Assembly: GCA_035651635.1 (NCBI GenBank)
Contig: DASRFK010000242.1
Span: 1 to 38,404 of the forward strand
Source of the DNA: JANXQE01 sp035651635
GTDB lineage: Bacteria > Verrucomicrobiota > Verrucomicrobiia > Limisphaerales > UBA8199
DNA length: 38,404 nucleotides
Reading direction: 5' to 3'
Shown: piece by piece, positions 9,320 to 16,222 of the stretch
Layout: every line of letters begins with the position of its first letter
How positions within the stretch are numbered: position 1 is the stretch's first letter
Position numbers and translations under genes: made by a program
The notes under the pieces: model-generated
The model's database searches: none
Told to the model about the DNA's origin: nothing
What the model saw: the letters and a program-made list of their open reading frames with translations, nothing else

Positions 9320-9424
9320 CTGAGAGTGTGTTTGAAAATTCGTAGAGTCCGCTTTTAGCACAGGTCCAACGCCGGACCGCCTGAAGGCGGGACTCCAAAC
9401 CCCAGGGGCCAAACACGCTCTAAG
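9320..9424. repeat. MITE-like element 2
   Basis: About 105 bp. Left end CTGAGAGTGTGTTTGAAAA; right end CAAACACGCTCTAAG, which is CTTAGAGCGTGTTTG on the other strand. The core has GACCGCCTGAAGGCGGGACTCC, related to elements 1 and 3. Non-coding. It lies immediately before the DUF1638 gene and could influence its transcription. Confidence 0.65.
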
Positions 9425-9447
9425 CAGTCCTTGAAAAGCTCGAACCA

Positions 9448-10227
9448 ATGATGCCCGCACAGCATATGTTTTTGAAGGTAATCGCTTGTGAGATTGCCGC
9501 TCGGGAACTCCAATATACTGCCGCTCGCTCAAAGAACCTGATTGAACTGGAATTATTGGCCCAAGGGCACCACTTCATGCCGGTCCGAGGCCAAAGGGAG
9601 ATTCAGCAACGCATCGAGGCTGTTCCGGTCGGAAAGTTCGACGCGATTGTGCTGGGGTATGCCCTCTGCGGCAGCATTCTGGCCGGTCTCAAGAGTGTCC
9701 ACACGCCGCTGGTTATACCTCGAGCTCACGATTGCATCAGCTTTTTTCTAGGCTCGAAAGAGCGGTACCAACGCTGCTTTTCGGAACGGCCGGGCACATA
9801 CTATTTCACCTCTGGCTGGCTCGAATGCGCCGGGCGCCGGGGCGCGCAAAGCAACGCGTGGGACGCCTTTTCACCCGCCAACTCTCGCGCCGACCTTCAG
9901 CCGTCGTACGACCAGTGGGTAAAGAAATACGGACCGGAACAAGCCGAGTTTTTACTGAAGGAAATGAGCAGTTGGGCTCAAGTCTACTCTCACGGCTGCT
10001 TAATCGAATTTGAGTTTTTGAAACACCTCGATTTTCCAAAGCGGGTCCGGGAGATTTGCTCCGGGAAGGCGTGGAATTACGAGCAGATTCCCGGGGACTT
10101 TGCGCTTTTCGAGAAAATGCTCAATGGCCCCTGGCCTGAAGAAGAGTTCCTCACCGTTAAGCCTGGCCAGAGCGTGGTAGCCACTTTCGACGAAAGGATT
10201 ATTGCGGCGACCACGTCGCCCAGCTGA
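9448..10227 (+). CDS. DUF1638 domain-containing protein
   Basis: A 259-residue soluble protein matching DUF1638: KVIACEIAARELQYTAARS near the N-terminus, KFDAIVLGYALCGSILAGL (residues about 70-88), then IPRAHDCISFFLGSKERY with conserved His and Cys. No signal peptide. DUF1638 genes are often found beside corrinoid-dependent methyltransferase genes, and the next gene is a UroD/MtaA-type methyltransferase on the opposite strand, converging on this one. A role in one-carbon or corrinoid methyl metabolism is therefore inferred, not shown. ATG 9448 and ATG 9451 are adjacent; either may be used. No corrinoid-binding protein gene is in the window. Confidence 0.82.
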   Translation: MMPAQHMFLKVIACEIAARELQYTAARSKNLIELELLAQGHHFMPVRGQREIQQRIEAVPVGKFDAIVLGYALCGSILAGLKSVHTPLVIPRAHDCISFFLGSKERYQRCFSERPGTYYFTSGWLECAGRRGAQSNAWDAFSPANSRADLQPSYDQWVKKYGPEQAEFLLKEMSSWAQVYSHGCLIEFEFLKHLDFPKRVREICSGKAWNYEQIPGDFALFEKMLNGPWPEEEFLTVKPGQSVVATFDERIIAATTSPS

Positions 10228-10390
10228 GCAGAGAGCGGTTCGAGCGGCATGGGATGCTTTAGCCGCTTGCGGGCAGGTCCGGTTTGCGTGCCTCTAAAGA
10301 AAAGCGGCGCGTTCGCGACCTGATAAGGATTTACATGATTACCTAATAACCATCCCCTCGAAGGACCGCAGTGTCGGCCGTCTCGCCTCG

Positions 10391-11839
10391 CTAGAAGCTC
10401 AGCAATAGTTGCCAGATGTACATGTGCCCGAACGCATCGATGTCTTTCCAGATCCTTTCGATCAGTTCAGGGCGCCCGGTGATTTGGGGCAATTCGCGGG
10501 CCCGTGTTTCCCAGGGCAGACAAACTCCCGGAAGAATCGGGGCCTGGGTTTTGCCTTGCATCCCTCGGAGATTAGGACGTTCAGCGAGGGATATTTTCAA
10601 GTCACAGGCGGGAGTAGGTGTTCCGGGTTGATATGTTACCTCGGCGTAAGAGCCGTACTCTCGTGCCACGGCGGTCATGACCTGCAGGTTTTCGATGCTG
10701 GTGTCGTTCTGCATAATGGCTCCGGCGTCCATAATATACCCTCCAGCTTCGGCCACTTCTTCCAACACCTTCCGGCAAAACATCCGCACCTCTTCAGGTT
10801 TTCCAAAGCTGAGCAGCACATTGGGAATCCCGCCGCTGAGGGCGAACTTGTCATGCAATTTCTGGTGTGTGAGAAAAATATCATCCTGGTCGCAATGAAA
10901 AACGATGCTGCGCTGCGGCAGTTCGCGGAAGGCGTCAAAATGGTGATGCCATTTGCCCTCAGCGTAAAAGAGCGTTTGATGGCCCTGTTTCCAGAACTCC
11001 TCGATGATCGGTTTGAGCGTGGGCCAATTGTGGGAAGCAAACTGCTTGGGATTAACAAAGGGCACACAGCCGCGGTGCATCCAAAAACCGATCGGGACTC
11101 GTTTGTCCGGATCGGCGGTAGTCAGCCCGACGTGGCATAAATGCGGCATCAGCGCCTCGCAAGCCTCGAGAACCTTGCGCGGTTGGGTGTGCATATCCAG
11201 CGTCAAGCCCACATAGCCCCGCAGTTTGTCGGCCAGGATATCAAAGGGAGCTTTGAAAATGCCCGCGATGGCTGACACCGTGCCGCACTCAGAACGCAGT
11301 CGAGCGATCTGCGGGCCGAACGCGTAGAAGTAGGAAAGCATCGCCATCGCCCCCTTCACAAACGAGAGATTATTGCGGTAAGTAGATGGGGTACCGGGCC
11401 TGGTTACCTCCGAGGAAACGCGCGGAAGCCAGACGGTATAGAGGAATGCCGTGGGATCATCGATTAAGGCATCATACTCGTCGGCGCGCATGAAGGCCTG
11501 CTCCTCGGGTGGTTCAATATAATTGAAGCCGCTGTCGTACGGAATACCCAGACCCGGAATGCCGTAGTACCGCAACCCAACCGCCTGCGTCAGACCTGTC
11601 CAGACATAAACCATGTTGGGCACCACTGCATCCCAATCAAAATCTTTGGCGGTCTTGACCGCAGCTTCAAAGGCTTTGGTATAATCATGCGTCACTTCCT
11701 GGCAGCTGTAACCCGCGTACTTCGCCGTGAATTCGGCCACAAAGGGCCGAATAGGAACCCGATCCGGCTTCTCATTACGCATCGCCGTGACGTACCGATT
11801 CAGTCGTTGCTGGTAAAGGGTTGCGGTATCCATAAACAT
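10391..11839 (-). CDS. uroporphyrinogen decarboxylase-like (MtaA/CmuA-type) methyltransferase
   Basis: A 482-residue cytoplasmic protein of the URO-D superfamily, the fold shared by heme-pathway HemE and corrinoid methyltransferases such as MtaA, MtbA and CmuA. Visible family parts are the N-terminal RNEKPDRVPIRPFV, FDWDAVVPNMVYVW, the centre IVFHCDQDDIFLTHQKL, and the C-terminal FGKPEEVRMFCRKVLEE followed by GGYIMDAGAIMQNDTSIENL, a zone where methyltransferases place metal ligands. It is longer than HemE (about 350 residues) and the URO-D active-site opening is not obvious, so a methyltransferase role is more likely than heme synthesis. Start ATG 11839, or ATG 11833 two codons later. The convergent DUF1638 neighbour supports a corrinoid/one-carbon context. 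The methyl donor is unknown. Confidence 0.8.
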   Translation of the reverse strand: MFMDTATLYQQRLNRYVTAMRNEKPDRVPIRPFVAEFTAKYAGYSCQEVTHDYTKAFEAAVKTAKDFDWDAVVPNMVYVWTGLTQAVGLRYYGIPGLGIPYDSGFNYIEPPEEQAFMRADEYDALIDDPTAFLYTVWLPRVSSEVTRPGTPSTYRNNLSFVKGAMAMLSYFYAFGPQIARLRSECGTVSAIAGIFKAPFDILADKLRGYVGLTLDMHTQPRKVLEACEALMPHLCHVGLTTADPDKRVPIGFWMHRGCVPFVNPKQFASHNWPTLKPIIEEFWKQGHQTLFYAEGKWHHHFDAFRELPQRSIVFHCDQDDIFLTHQKLHDKFALSGGIPNVLLSFGKPEEVRMFCRKVLEEVAEAGGYIMDAGAIMQNDTSIENLQVMTAVAREYGSYAEVTYQPGTPTPACDLKISLAERPNLRGMQGKTQAPILPGVCLPWETRARELPQITGRPELIERIWKDIDAFGHMYIWQLLLSF

Positions 11840-12052
11840 TTAGACGGGTCCAACCTGGCGCGCTGCCTTCCGGCGATAAATTGATTACCACTGCTGATTT
11901 GAGGCGCTTCGGGCGGCGGGCCCGTGGTCTGACATTAGGCGAGTGCTCGTGTTGATGCGAGATCAATTATCATCTCTGGTGACGAGTGAAGCGCCGCCAG
12001 ATTAGAGCATAGTCTTGTGGTCCCTGAGGATCATGGAGTAGAGTTGCCGCCG

Positions 12053-12430
12053 ATGAAAACCATCCTCTCTTTTCTTGTGGCCGCGTTTGTTCTCGGTCTG
12101 ACCAGCCAGGCCCAGGCAGCCGCAAAAGTCCATCATGTGGTTTGCTTTAAATTCAAAAGCTCAGCCACCCCGCAAGACATTAAGCAAGTCGAGGAGGCAT
12201 TTGACGCCCTGCAACAGAAGATTCCCGGGATTGAGACCCTGAAGTGGGGGACAAATGTAAGCAAGGAACAGCGTAACAAAGGGTTTACCCACTGTTTTGT
12301 GCTGACGTTTAAAACCGAGAAGGAGCGGGACGCCTATTTGGAGCACCCCGAACATAAAGCGTTTGGCAAACTGGTGGCACCGCTAGTCGATGATGTGTTT
12401 GTCATTGATTTCGTGCCGCAGAAGAAATAG
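12053..12430 (+). CDS. secreted Dabb (stress-responsive alpha/beta-barrel) domain protein
   Basis: A 125-residue protein with a signal peptide (MKTILSFLVAAFVLGLTSQAQA) and a Dabb-type dimeric ferredoxin-like domain: HHVVCFKFKSSATPQDIKQVE, IPGIETLKWGTNVS, FTHCFVLTFKTEKERDAYLE and HPEHKAFGKLVAP. The family binds varied small ligands and includes some enzymes; no catalytic role can be assigned. ATG 12053 was preferred to an in-frame GTG 12 codons upstream because it opens directly on the signal peptide. It is a single gene, followed by a perfect 24-bp palindrome that may end transcription. Confidence 0.87.
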   Translation: MKTILSFLVAAFVLGLTSQAQAAAKVHHVVCFKFKSSATPQDIKQVEEAFDALQQKIPGIETLKWGTNVSKEQRNKGFTHCFVLTFKTEKERDAYLEHPEHKAFGKLVAPLVDDVFVIDFVPQKK

Positions 12431-12502
12431 CGCCTGGCCACGATAACGGCGATGCGAAAAAGCTCCGAGCGAAAAACGCTATTGCTGCAAACCGAATAGA
12501 AA

Positions 12503-12526
12503 GGCCGGCGCCTCGAGGCGCCGGCC
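12503..12526. terminator. perfect 24-bp GC palindrome, probable bidirectional terminator hairpin
   Basis: GGCCGGCGCCTC joins its exact reverse complement with no spacer, between two convergent genes (stops at 12430 and 12556). The position fits a shared terminator, but no T-run follows on either strand, so a Rho-independent mechanism is uncertain. Confidence 0.5.
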
Positions 12527-12555
12527 TGGGTTTGGAAGCGTGCAAAACTGTGCGT

Positions 12556-12894
12556 CTAGAGGGCGTTGCGGCCGGCGCGCTTGGCCGCAGCCCAACGGGC
12601 GCGCATGCGCGCCGCAATGGCTGCTCGACCTGCTGCCGACATCTTGCGCTTCGGCTTGCTCACCGCTCCAGCGGTTCCATTCTCCGCTCGGGCCTTGGCC
12701 CAGCGGCGGCGCGCCCCCGCGCGAATGTTGGCCAACCCCTGAGCGCTGAGCCTGCGTTTGCCGGGTGTGTGTCCGCTTGACTCCGGACCTGCCTCCAGGA
12801 TTTCGGCTAGCTCCTGCTGAAGCTCCAGGATTCGTTCCTGAATATCAGCCGCCCGACGGAGTTGTTGTGGACTTACGTTTGTAGGTAGGTTCAT
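12556..12894 (-). CDS. small basic protein with coiled-coil start and two basic repeats
   Basis: 112 residues. The N-terminal part (about 8-35) is a predicted helix rich in Glu and Leu (IQERILELQQELAEILEA), probably a coiled coil for oligomerisation. The C-terminal half is strongly basic and contains two similar units, LSAQGLANIRAGARRRWAKA and MSAAGRAAIAARMRARWAAA, joined by a KPKRK linker. Such repeats resemble short helical DNA-binding motifs. I recognise no named family with certainty; a nucleoid-associated or other nucleic-acid-binding role is inferred from charge and layout. Start ATG 12894 gives MNLPTNVSPQQL. It is convergent with the Dabb gene across the palindrome at 12503. Confidence 0.65.
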   Translation of the reverse strand: MNLPTNVSPQQLRRAADIQERILELQQELAEILEAGPESSGHTPGKRRLSAQGLANIRAGARRRWAKARAENGTAGAVSKPKRKMSAAGRAAIAARMRARWAAAKRAGRNAL

Positions 12895-13071
12895 AGGTAC
12901 AATAATAGAAGAGGACGTTTCATGTACGATGAGTTTTGGTCTTTGACAGTGTTTTCCATGCCCGGTCGATCACTGCCGCTGGTGAGTCAATGGACTAAAC
13001 CATGCCGCGAGTCAAAACAAAAAGACAAGAAAACACCTACCTTTCGTGCCAGTTATGCGTAAGTTGGGGCC

Positions 13072-13281
13072 GTGAAGCTTTTCTATACCGGTCCAATCGT
13101 GAACGTGGAAATGCTCGAGATGATGCTCGAGAAACACGGCATCGCAGCTACACATGAGTTTGCCGAGCCTGGCACACCGGACGACGGTGATCTGAACCGC
13201 CTGGCAAAGGTCATGGTGGCTGAATCTGATTACGACCGCGCTTATCGGCTCTTTTACGCCGAACGGCAGGATGAACTCTGA
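13072..13281 (+). CDS. DUF2007-like small protein
   Basis: 69 residues starting at GTG: KLFYTGPIVNVEMLEMMLEK, then HGIAATHEF and VMVAESDYDRAYRLFYAE. This is the layout of DUF2007, a ferredoxin-like (GlnB-type) small domain described as a putative signal-transducing protein: a strand giving the first-person change of position, a helix over 'exLL.s.GI', and a C-terminal Asp-Tyr-x2-Ala helix. Length is normal for the family. No partner gene is adjacent, and MITE-like elements follow. The GTG start is the only sensible one. Confidence 0.72.
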   Translation: MKLFYTGPIVNVEMLEMMLEKHGIAATHEFAEPGTPDDGDLNRLAKVMVAESDYDRAYRLFYAERQDEL

Positions 13282-13317
13282 AGCTGCGCGCTCAGCTCTG
13301 ATAAAGCTCAAGCTAGC

Positions 13318-13447
13318 CTAAGAGCGAGCTTTAAAAGTACCGACTTGGGCGTGGACGTATGGGGTTCGGAGTCCCGCCTTCAGGCGGCCCGGCGCCAAAA
13401 CCGCCTAAAGGCGGGACTCCAAACCGAATTCTAAAACACGCTCCAAG
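13318..13447. repeat. MITE-like element 3
   Basis: About 130 bp with left end CTAAGAGCGAGCTTTAAAAG and right end CTAAAACACGCTCCAAG. The core GGAGTCCCGCCTTCAGGCGG ... GGCGGGACTCC is closely related to element 1, including CCGACTTGGGCG near the left end. Its right end is shared with element 4. Confidence 0.7.
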
Positions 13448-13605
13448 AGGGTGTTTCTTAAAAATGGGGTCCGGGGCGCCATTCCGGCGGCGAGACGCCG
13501 CCGGAACCCTCAGACGAGGACGCCTGCGCTACGTAGCGCGGGCCTCCGGCCGGCGGGTTTTGGCGTCGTCTCGCCGCCAAGATCATTATTAAAACACGCT
13601 CTAAG
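13444..13605. repeat. MITE-like element 4 with a different core
   Basis: About 162 bp with left end CAAGAGGGTGTTTCTTAAAA and right end TTAAAACACGCTCTAAG. The ends match elements 1-3, but the interior differs, with GGCGGCGAGACGCCGCC, CGAGGACGCCTGCGCTACG and GGCGTCGTCTCGCCGCC. It abuts element 3 head to tail, overlapping by the 4 bases CAAG. Confidence 0.65.
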
Positions 13606-14195
13606 CAGGAACGCCGCAATGTCAGTTGCCCCGGGGCGGCTGCAAAAGGACAAAGCAATCCGCTTTAACGGATAGCCGGAAGGAAAGGGGCTGCAACCAT
13701 GGGCATTTCCTGCCGAACTTCAGTCGAGTCCCTGAGCAGAAATAAAAGACGCGACTTAGCGTGCTGTCAGGTTTTTGGACAACTGATTTGTGCGAGCATA
13801 AGTACTTGGCCCTTCAATATCTTACAGAGTTGATCAAGGAGTTTATTGCTGGCATTTAGAGGGTTTATGGAAGCGATCCTTGGCATAAACAGTGCTCATT
13901 CATATCGTTGAAAATAAATTGCCGACCCGAGGGTTGCCTCGTGTGTGCCCGCCTGGGCCTGGCGATAGCCACGTACTTGAAAAGTGCAACTATCCGGCAT
14001 TAGCAACTCAGCTGCGATCTGGTCGTCTAAAGGCGCCGCGGATGGCGTTCCTTGTCCTCCGGCGATCCCGGCGGTCTGCTTTGAAAGCGCCACAATTCCT
14101 GTTAGGCGCTTAATTGGTTATCCGGTTCTTCTCCAGCTCCATTTCCCGGGAAGCCTTCATTGTTCTTTTCCCGAGCTTTCGGAAGGGTGGAACTC
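13606..14195 (+). other. 590-bp gene-free leader upstream of the TonB receptor operon
   Basis: No convincing coding frame or RNA gene was recognised. Just before the receptor start there is a strong purine-rich ribosome binding site, GGAAGGGTGG at 14181-14190, with 5 bases to ATG 14196. The length would allow a structured leader or several promoters, but no known riboswitch consensus could be matched by eye. Confidence 0.5.
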
Positions 14196-16214
14196 ATGAA
14201 AACACCCAAGTCAGTGGTTCGCTGCCTGGCTGCGCTTGGTCGAACACTCTGCCCGATCGTCGTCGTTTTGACCGGCTCTCTATCGAGTAGCGCACAGGAG
14301 ACCTCGATCACAACACTGGAGCGACTAAAGGGCCTCGATCTGGAGCAGTTGCTGCAAGTGAAGGTAGAAACAGTTTACGGCGCTTCTCTGTTTGCTCAAA
14401 AAACCACGGAGGCGCCCGCTTCAATCACGGTTGTTACGGCGGACGAAATCAAACGGTATGGATACCGGACCCTGGCGGATATTCTGCGGAGCCTCCAGGG
14501 CTTTAACGTGTCGTATGACCGCGATCATTCTTATGTGGGAGTCCGAGGAGTAAGCCTGGGCGACTTCAATAGTCGCATTCTTTTACTGGTAGACGGCCAT
14601 CGCATGAACAACAACCTGAACGATGGCGCGTTCATCGGCACGGAATTCCTCGTGGATGTTGATCTGATTGACCGGGTGGAAGTCATTCGCGGTCCCGGAT
14701 CGGTGCTGTATGGCAATAACGCGTTTTTCGGGGTGATCAATGTCATTACGCGCAAAGGAGCGCAGATCAACGGCGCGGAAGTTTCGGGAGAATACGCGCA
14801 GTTCGACACTTACAAAGGGCGAGCCACGGTCGGAAAGTCCTTCACCAACGGCCCGACGCTGCTTCTCTCAGGCTCGTACTACAACAGCGACGGTGCGGGC
14901 CGGCTCTTTTTCAAGGACTTCAATACGCCCGCGCAAAACAACGGGGTGGCCCAGAATATGGATGGGGAGTGGTTTGGAAGCGGTTTTGGCTCGATTAGCT
15001 ACGGCGACTTCAACCTCGAAGGCGGTTTCATCCGACGCGAAAAGGTCAATCCTACCGCCCAAAATTTTACCACGTTCAACGATCCGCGCTCGCTCGACCA
15101 GGATGATCGGGGGTATCTGGATCTGAAATTCGCCCACCAGTTCGAGGGAGTGTTGGATGTAATGGCGCGACTGTACTATGACCGTTCCGATTCCAAAATT
15201 GGCTATCCCATCGGAGATCCCGTGGCTTCGGCATTTTTTCAGGAGGTTCAACGAGGGCAATGGTGGGGTGCGGAAGTGCAACTGACCAAACGGCTGTGGC
15301 AAAAGCACATTCTGGCAGTGGGTGCGGAATATCGCGATGATTTCAGCCAGGAGGATCGTGTTTTCGACAGCACGACGACCTTCACGGACAGCCGCACTAA
15401 TCGGCAAAGTTACGGAGTGTTCATGCAAGGCGATTTTGCTTTGCTCAACAATCTGCACTTTAACGGCGGTTTGCGTTTCGACCAATATGGTGACTTTGAT
15501 CCCTCGTGGAGCCCGCGTCTGGGTCTGATCTATCAACCCTTTGAGCAGACCACTCTCAAAGCCCTTTACGGCACGGCCTTCCGCGCACCGAATTTTTTGG
15601 AGATCAGCGACAAACGATTCCAACTCCGGCCCGAAGAGATTTCGTCCTACGAACTGGTCTACGAGCAGGGCATCAATCAGCACCTGTCCTCATCAGTTTC
15701 GGGATTCTACAATCAGCTGGATCACCTGATTCTCTTTCAGAGCGGGAGCTTCGCAAACATTGATGCCGACGCGCGCGGTCTGGAGTTGGCCCTGCAAGGC
15801 AACTGGGCAGCCGACGTGCGCGGCCGAGTGAGCTACACGCTGGAGAAAACCGAAAACCGTTCCGACGGCCCGGCTTTCGCCGATTCGCCCGAACATCTCT
15901 TCAAGTTCAACCTGAGCGTGCCAGTCCTGCGGGACAAGATTTTTGCCAGCCTGGAATACCAATATACCAGCAGCCGCCATACGATCTACAGCACGCCCGG
16001 CGGCGTGACCCTGGTGGGAGAGGACGCCCCCGGTTTTGGGGTCCTCAATGTCACTCTTTTCAGTCAGAACATCTTCAAGAATCTCGAGGCATCGGCGAGC
16101 GTGTACAACTTGCTGGATAAGACTTACGCCGACCCGTCCTCGCGCGCGCATCAGCAGGATCAAATCCTGCAAAACGGCATCAGCTTTCGATTGAAGCTAA
16201 CCTACCGATTCTAA
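14196..16214 (+). CDS. TonB-dependent outer membrane receptor
   Basis: A 672-residue outer-membrane beta-barrel receptor that imports a ligand using TonB energy. A signal peptide (VVRCLAALGRTLCPIVVVLT) is followed by a plug domain: EAPASITVVTADEIKRYGYR, LADILRSLQGFNVSYDRDHS, ILLLVDGHRMNNNL, IDRVEVIRGPGSVLYGNNAF and FGVINVITRKG are textbook plug motifs. The rest is amphipathic barrel strands ending LTYRF, with the C-terminal Phe needed for BAM assembly. ATG 14196 has the RBS GGAAGGGTGG; a TTG at 14160 is less likely. It is first in an operon whose next gene starts 8 bp after this stop and which ends with a YfiR-family protein and two kinases. No ligand can be assigned; siderophore, vitamin and glycan are all open. 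Confidence 0.95.
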   Translation: MKTPKSVVRCLAALGRTLCPIVVVLTGSLSSSAQETSITTLERLKGLDLEQLLQVKVETVYGASLFAQKTTEAPASITVVTADEIKRYGYRTLADILRSLQGFNVSYDRDHSYVGVRGVSLGDFNSRILLLVDGHRMNNNLNDGAFIGTEFLVDVDLIDRVEVIRGPGSVLYGNNAFFGVINVITRKGAQINGAEVSGEYAQFDTYKGRATVGKSFTNGPTLLLSGSYYNSDGAGRLFFKDFNTPAQNNGVAQNMDGEWFGSGFGSISYGDFNLEGGFIRREKVNPTAQNFTTFNDPRSLDQDDRGYLDLKFAHQFEGVLDVMARLYYDRSDSKIGYPIGDPVASAFFQEVQRGQWWGAEVQLTKRLWQKHILAVGAEYRDDFSQEDRVFDSTTTFTDSRTNRQSYGVFMQGDFALLNNLHFNGGLRFDQYGDFDPSWSPRLGLIYQPFEQTTLKALYGTAFRAPNFLEISDKRFQLRPEEISSYELVYEQGINQHLSSSVSGFYNQLDHLILFQSGSFANIDADARGLELALQGNWAADVRGRVSYTLEKTENRSDGPAFADSPEHLFKFNLSVPVLRDKIFASLEYQYTSSRHTIYSTPGGVTLVGEDAPGFGVLNVTLFSQNIFKNLEASASVYNLLDKTYADPSSRAHQQDQILQNGISFRLKLTYRF

Positions 16215-16222
16215 CTTTTGTC

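Noticed and set aside
13900..14050. Possible c-di-GMP (GEMM-I) riboswitch before the TonB receptor
   Set aside because: Only scattered bases agree with the consensus; the GNRA-capped helix and its receptor are not both present.
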